A stretch of 64,000 bases of DNA from Paenisporosarcina macmurdoensis (lineage in GTDB: Bacteria > Bacillota > Bacilli > Bacillales_A > Planococcaceae): positions 186,001-250,000 of the forward strand of contig NZ_JBHSRI010000002.1 in the NCBI RefSeq assembly GCF_042658845.1. Direction: 5' to 3'. Position 1 is the first letter of the stretch, and the number at the start of each line of letters is the position of its first letter. A model generated the notes under the pieces. That model saw only the letters and a list, made by a program, of their open reading frames with translations, did not search any database and was not told the origin of the DNA. Positions 62,698-64,000 of this stretch are shown here, one piece after another. The translations under genes were made by a program, and so were the position numbers.

Positions 62698-62816
62698 TCT
62701 CATCTTCCAAGCGATTACATGCGTTCGCTTGCAGGAGTTGGCACAGTGTTCAACAATTATGTTGAACCCGCTGCCGAGACGTCAAAGGGCCTGTCCCTCG
62801 GTCTCTCTAGATAAGA
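62698..62816 (-). ncRNA. SAM-I (S-box) riboswitch aptamer
   Basis: Read on the minus strand: P1 5' strand CTTATCT, AGAGAG, then GAGGGACAGGCCCTTTGACG, the CGGCAGCGG block, a variable hairpin, TGTGCCAACTCCTGC, and the closing AGATGAG. P1 pairs CTTATCT (62816-62810) with AGATGAG (62704-62698). All the hallmark S-box segments are in order. With SAM bound the terminator below should form. Confidence 0.95.
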
Positions 62817-62858
62817 AAGTGATGTGTTGCTATAAAATTGTTGCAAGAATTGATTTTG

Positions 62859-62887
62859 ACTTTACGCCTTTCGAAATAAATCGTCAA
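62859..62887 (-). promoter_or_regulatory. Promoter of the SAM riboswitch transcript
   Basis: On the minus strand TTGACG (62887-62882), 17-nt spacer, TAAAGT (62864-62859), about 40 nt before the aptamer. It separates the M20 unit from azlCD. The rest of 62888-62996 shows nothing. Confidence 0.6.
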
Positions 62888-62996
62888 CCTTTATTAAAAA
62901 GTAAAACTATTCAGACAATTATATAATATGTAAGTTTTAGATCCAAATAGATTAAAATTAATTCATGAATGGCGAAGTGTATAAGGAACAACAATA

Positions 62997-63305
62997 TCAA
63001 CTTATCAAGCTATAAAAAGCCAATACGGCAATTGAACCCATAACAACGAGTATCACATTTGCTCCAGCAAACGCTAACGCGAATGCTGCGATGGCACCTA
63101 TCAAGCCAAATAATAAATGGCCTTCTTGAACAAAAAGAATGGCAGGAAATATCAATGCACCTAATACAGCAAAGGGAATATTTCTTAAGACACCACTAAC
63201 GAGCGGCGGTAATTCACGTCCTTCTAAAAAGGTTAACGGAACAACTCGCGGAATATAGGTCACAATCGCCATTCCAAGAATCATCCACCAATACCACTTC
63301 TCCAT
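62997..63305 (-). CDS. azlD: Branched-chain amino acid exporter small subunit AzlD
   Basis: 102 residues with four hydrophobic segments and the conserved T-Y-I-P-R-V-V-P-L near the N-terminus. With AzlC it forms an exporter of branched-chain amino acids (BrnFE in corynebacteria also exports methionine). ATG overlaps the azlC stop by one base (TAATG). No clear terminator follows. Confidence 0.92.
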   Translation of the reverse strand: MEKWYWWMILGMAIVTYIPRVVPLTFLEGRELPPLVSGVLRNIPFAVLGALIFPAILFVQEGHLLFGLIGAIAAFALAFAGANVILVVMGSIAVLAFYSLIS

Positions 63306-63991
63306 TAAGCGACACGTCCTTTCCGGGTATATAGAATTTCAACCAAAATCGCCGAACCTAAAGTGGCGACTAATATGGCCCAACCAGTTGATAATAAGCC
63401 GCTCCAATACAAGGCACTGTGAATAACTGCCCCGAACAAGGCAAGCAATGCTACTTTTCGATTGCCTTTCATTGAAGGAACGAGCAAGCCTACAAACATT
63501 GCATATAATGCTATAGACATGGCTGCTTGGAGGAACGCGGGTAAATTTGCGCCTATGACATGGCCGAGAGCAGTAAAGACCACCCAACTGCCATAGGAGA
63601 TCAATATGACACCTGCAGCAAAGGAGGTCCTGATTGTTTCTTGTTTTTGTGTTGCTAATACGGAAAATGATTCATCGGTAACGCCAAATGCATAAATGGC
63701 TTTTTTCCAACGTGCATCCGGCTGCATCTTTTCATTCAATGAAGCCGTCATTAGAAAGTGACGAATGTTAACGACAAACGTATTTAAAACAATTAATATG
63801 GGATCAACGCCCGTTGTAATTAAGGTTAAAGATATGTATTGAGCAGCACCTGCAAAAACAAACATACTCATGGCCGTTGCTTCCCACATAGATAAGCCGC
63901 TTGTTTTAGCGAGTAAGCCAAAAGTTAAAGCAATTGGAAAGTAACCGATAGCTATGCTTAAACCGGCTCGAATGCCATTCATAAATGTCAT
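63305..63991 (-). CDS. azlC: Branched-chain amino acid exporter large subunit AzlC
   Basis: 228 residues, usual length, five to seven membrane segments. Conserved G-I-x-A-G near the start, P-I-A-L-T-F-G, F-A-G-A-A-Q-Y-I-S-L and N-x-R-H-F-L-M. An in-frame stop at 63997-63995 shows that the start lies in the window: ATG at 63991 or 63982. The ribosome site would be near or beyond the window edge and cannot be judged. Coupled to azlD. Confidence 0.92.
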   Translation of the reverse strand: MTFMNGIRAGLSIAIGYFPIALTFGLLAKTSGLSMWEATAMSMFVFAGAAQYISLTLITTGVDPILIVLNTFVVNIRHFLMTASLNEKMQPDARWKKAIYAFGVTDESFSVLATQKQETIRTSFAAGVILISYGSWVVFTALGHVIGANLPAFLQAAMSIALYAMFVGLLVPSMKGNRKVALLALFGAVIHSALYWSGLLSTGWAILVATLGSAILVEILYTRKGRVA

Positions 63992-64000
63992 ATGTCATAT

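Noticed and set aside
62578..62814. Plus-strand frame in 62.6-62.8 kb
   Set aside because: It is the complement of the SAM-I riboswitch and its terminator.

Overview
Low-G+C Firmicute chromosome, order Bacillales, most like the Planococcaceae (Psychrobacillus, Sporosarcina, Paenisporosarcina and relatives). This rests on gene order and protein family content read by eye; no database search was run. The block tagO - LytR-CpsA-Psr - yvyE - degSU - comF - hpf - secA - prfB - cccB - ftsEX - ctpB - minJ - csbA follows the Bacillus subtilis order, while the left 33 kb is an accessory cell-surface region.

1-12.8 kb: two SLH-domain genes (one cut by the window edge) precede a cell-wall-polymer locus: MurJ-like flippase, two GT4 glycosyltransferases, CsaB pyruvyl transferase, TagA/WecB glycosyltransferase, a WecC-type UDP-ManNAc dehydrogenase, GalU and an O-antigen-ligase-like membrane protein. 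The gene set suggests a pyruvylated, ManNAc/ManNAcA-containing secondary polymer to which SLH domains bind.

13-33 kb: a probable major S-layer protein, an SGNH hydrolase, a PatA/PatB-like O-acetylation pair, an M14 carboxypeptidase, three further SLH proteins (two are tandem paralogues), an NlpC/P60 hydrolase, a phosphodiester glycosidase, then SlaP-SecA2, the accessory export pair for S-layer proteins. Together these form a nearly complete S-layer toolkit: polymer synthesis, pyruvylation, acetylation, a dedicated Sec ATPase and anchored clients.

33-57.7 kb: conserved housekeeping block. prfB contains the classical in-frame UGA programmed +1 frameshift. comFB, degV and the flagellar genes found here in B. 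subtilis are absent. FtsEX is followed by an EnvC-like M23 protein.

57.7-64 kb: after csbA the B. subtilis order stops. A simple-sequence repeat and a 31-bp tandem repeat lead into a CstR-type persulfide-response cluster (CstB-like dioxygenase/rhodanese, glutaredoxin, CstR, rhodanese) with its operator inside the promoter spacer. On the minus strand a SAM-I riboswitch with a terminator precedes an M20 amidohydrolase, and azlCD closes the window.

The least-described material is intergenic: two copies 10 kb apart of an element made of 21-bp-phased ATATCGTGA units around a nearly identical 73-nt two-hairpin core; an unrelated 21-bp-phased array near 60.8 kb; and a GC-rich repeat family (7.7 and 29.0 kb) of which one sub-block is tandemly triplicated at 58.0 kb.
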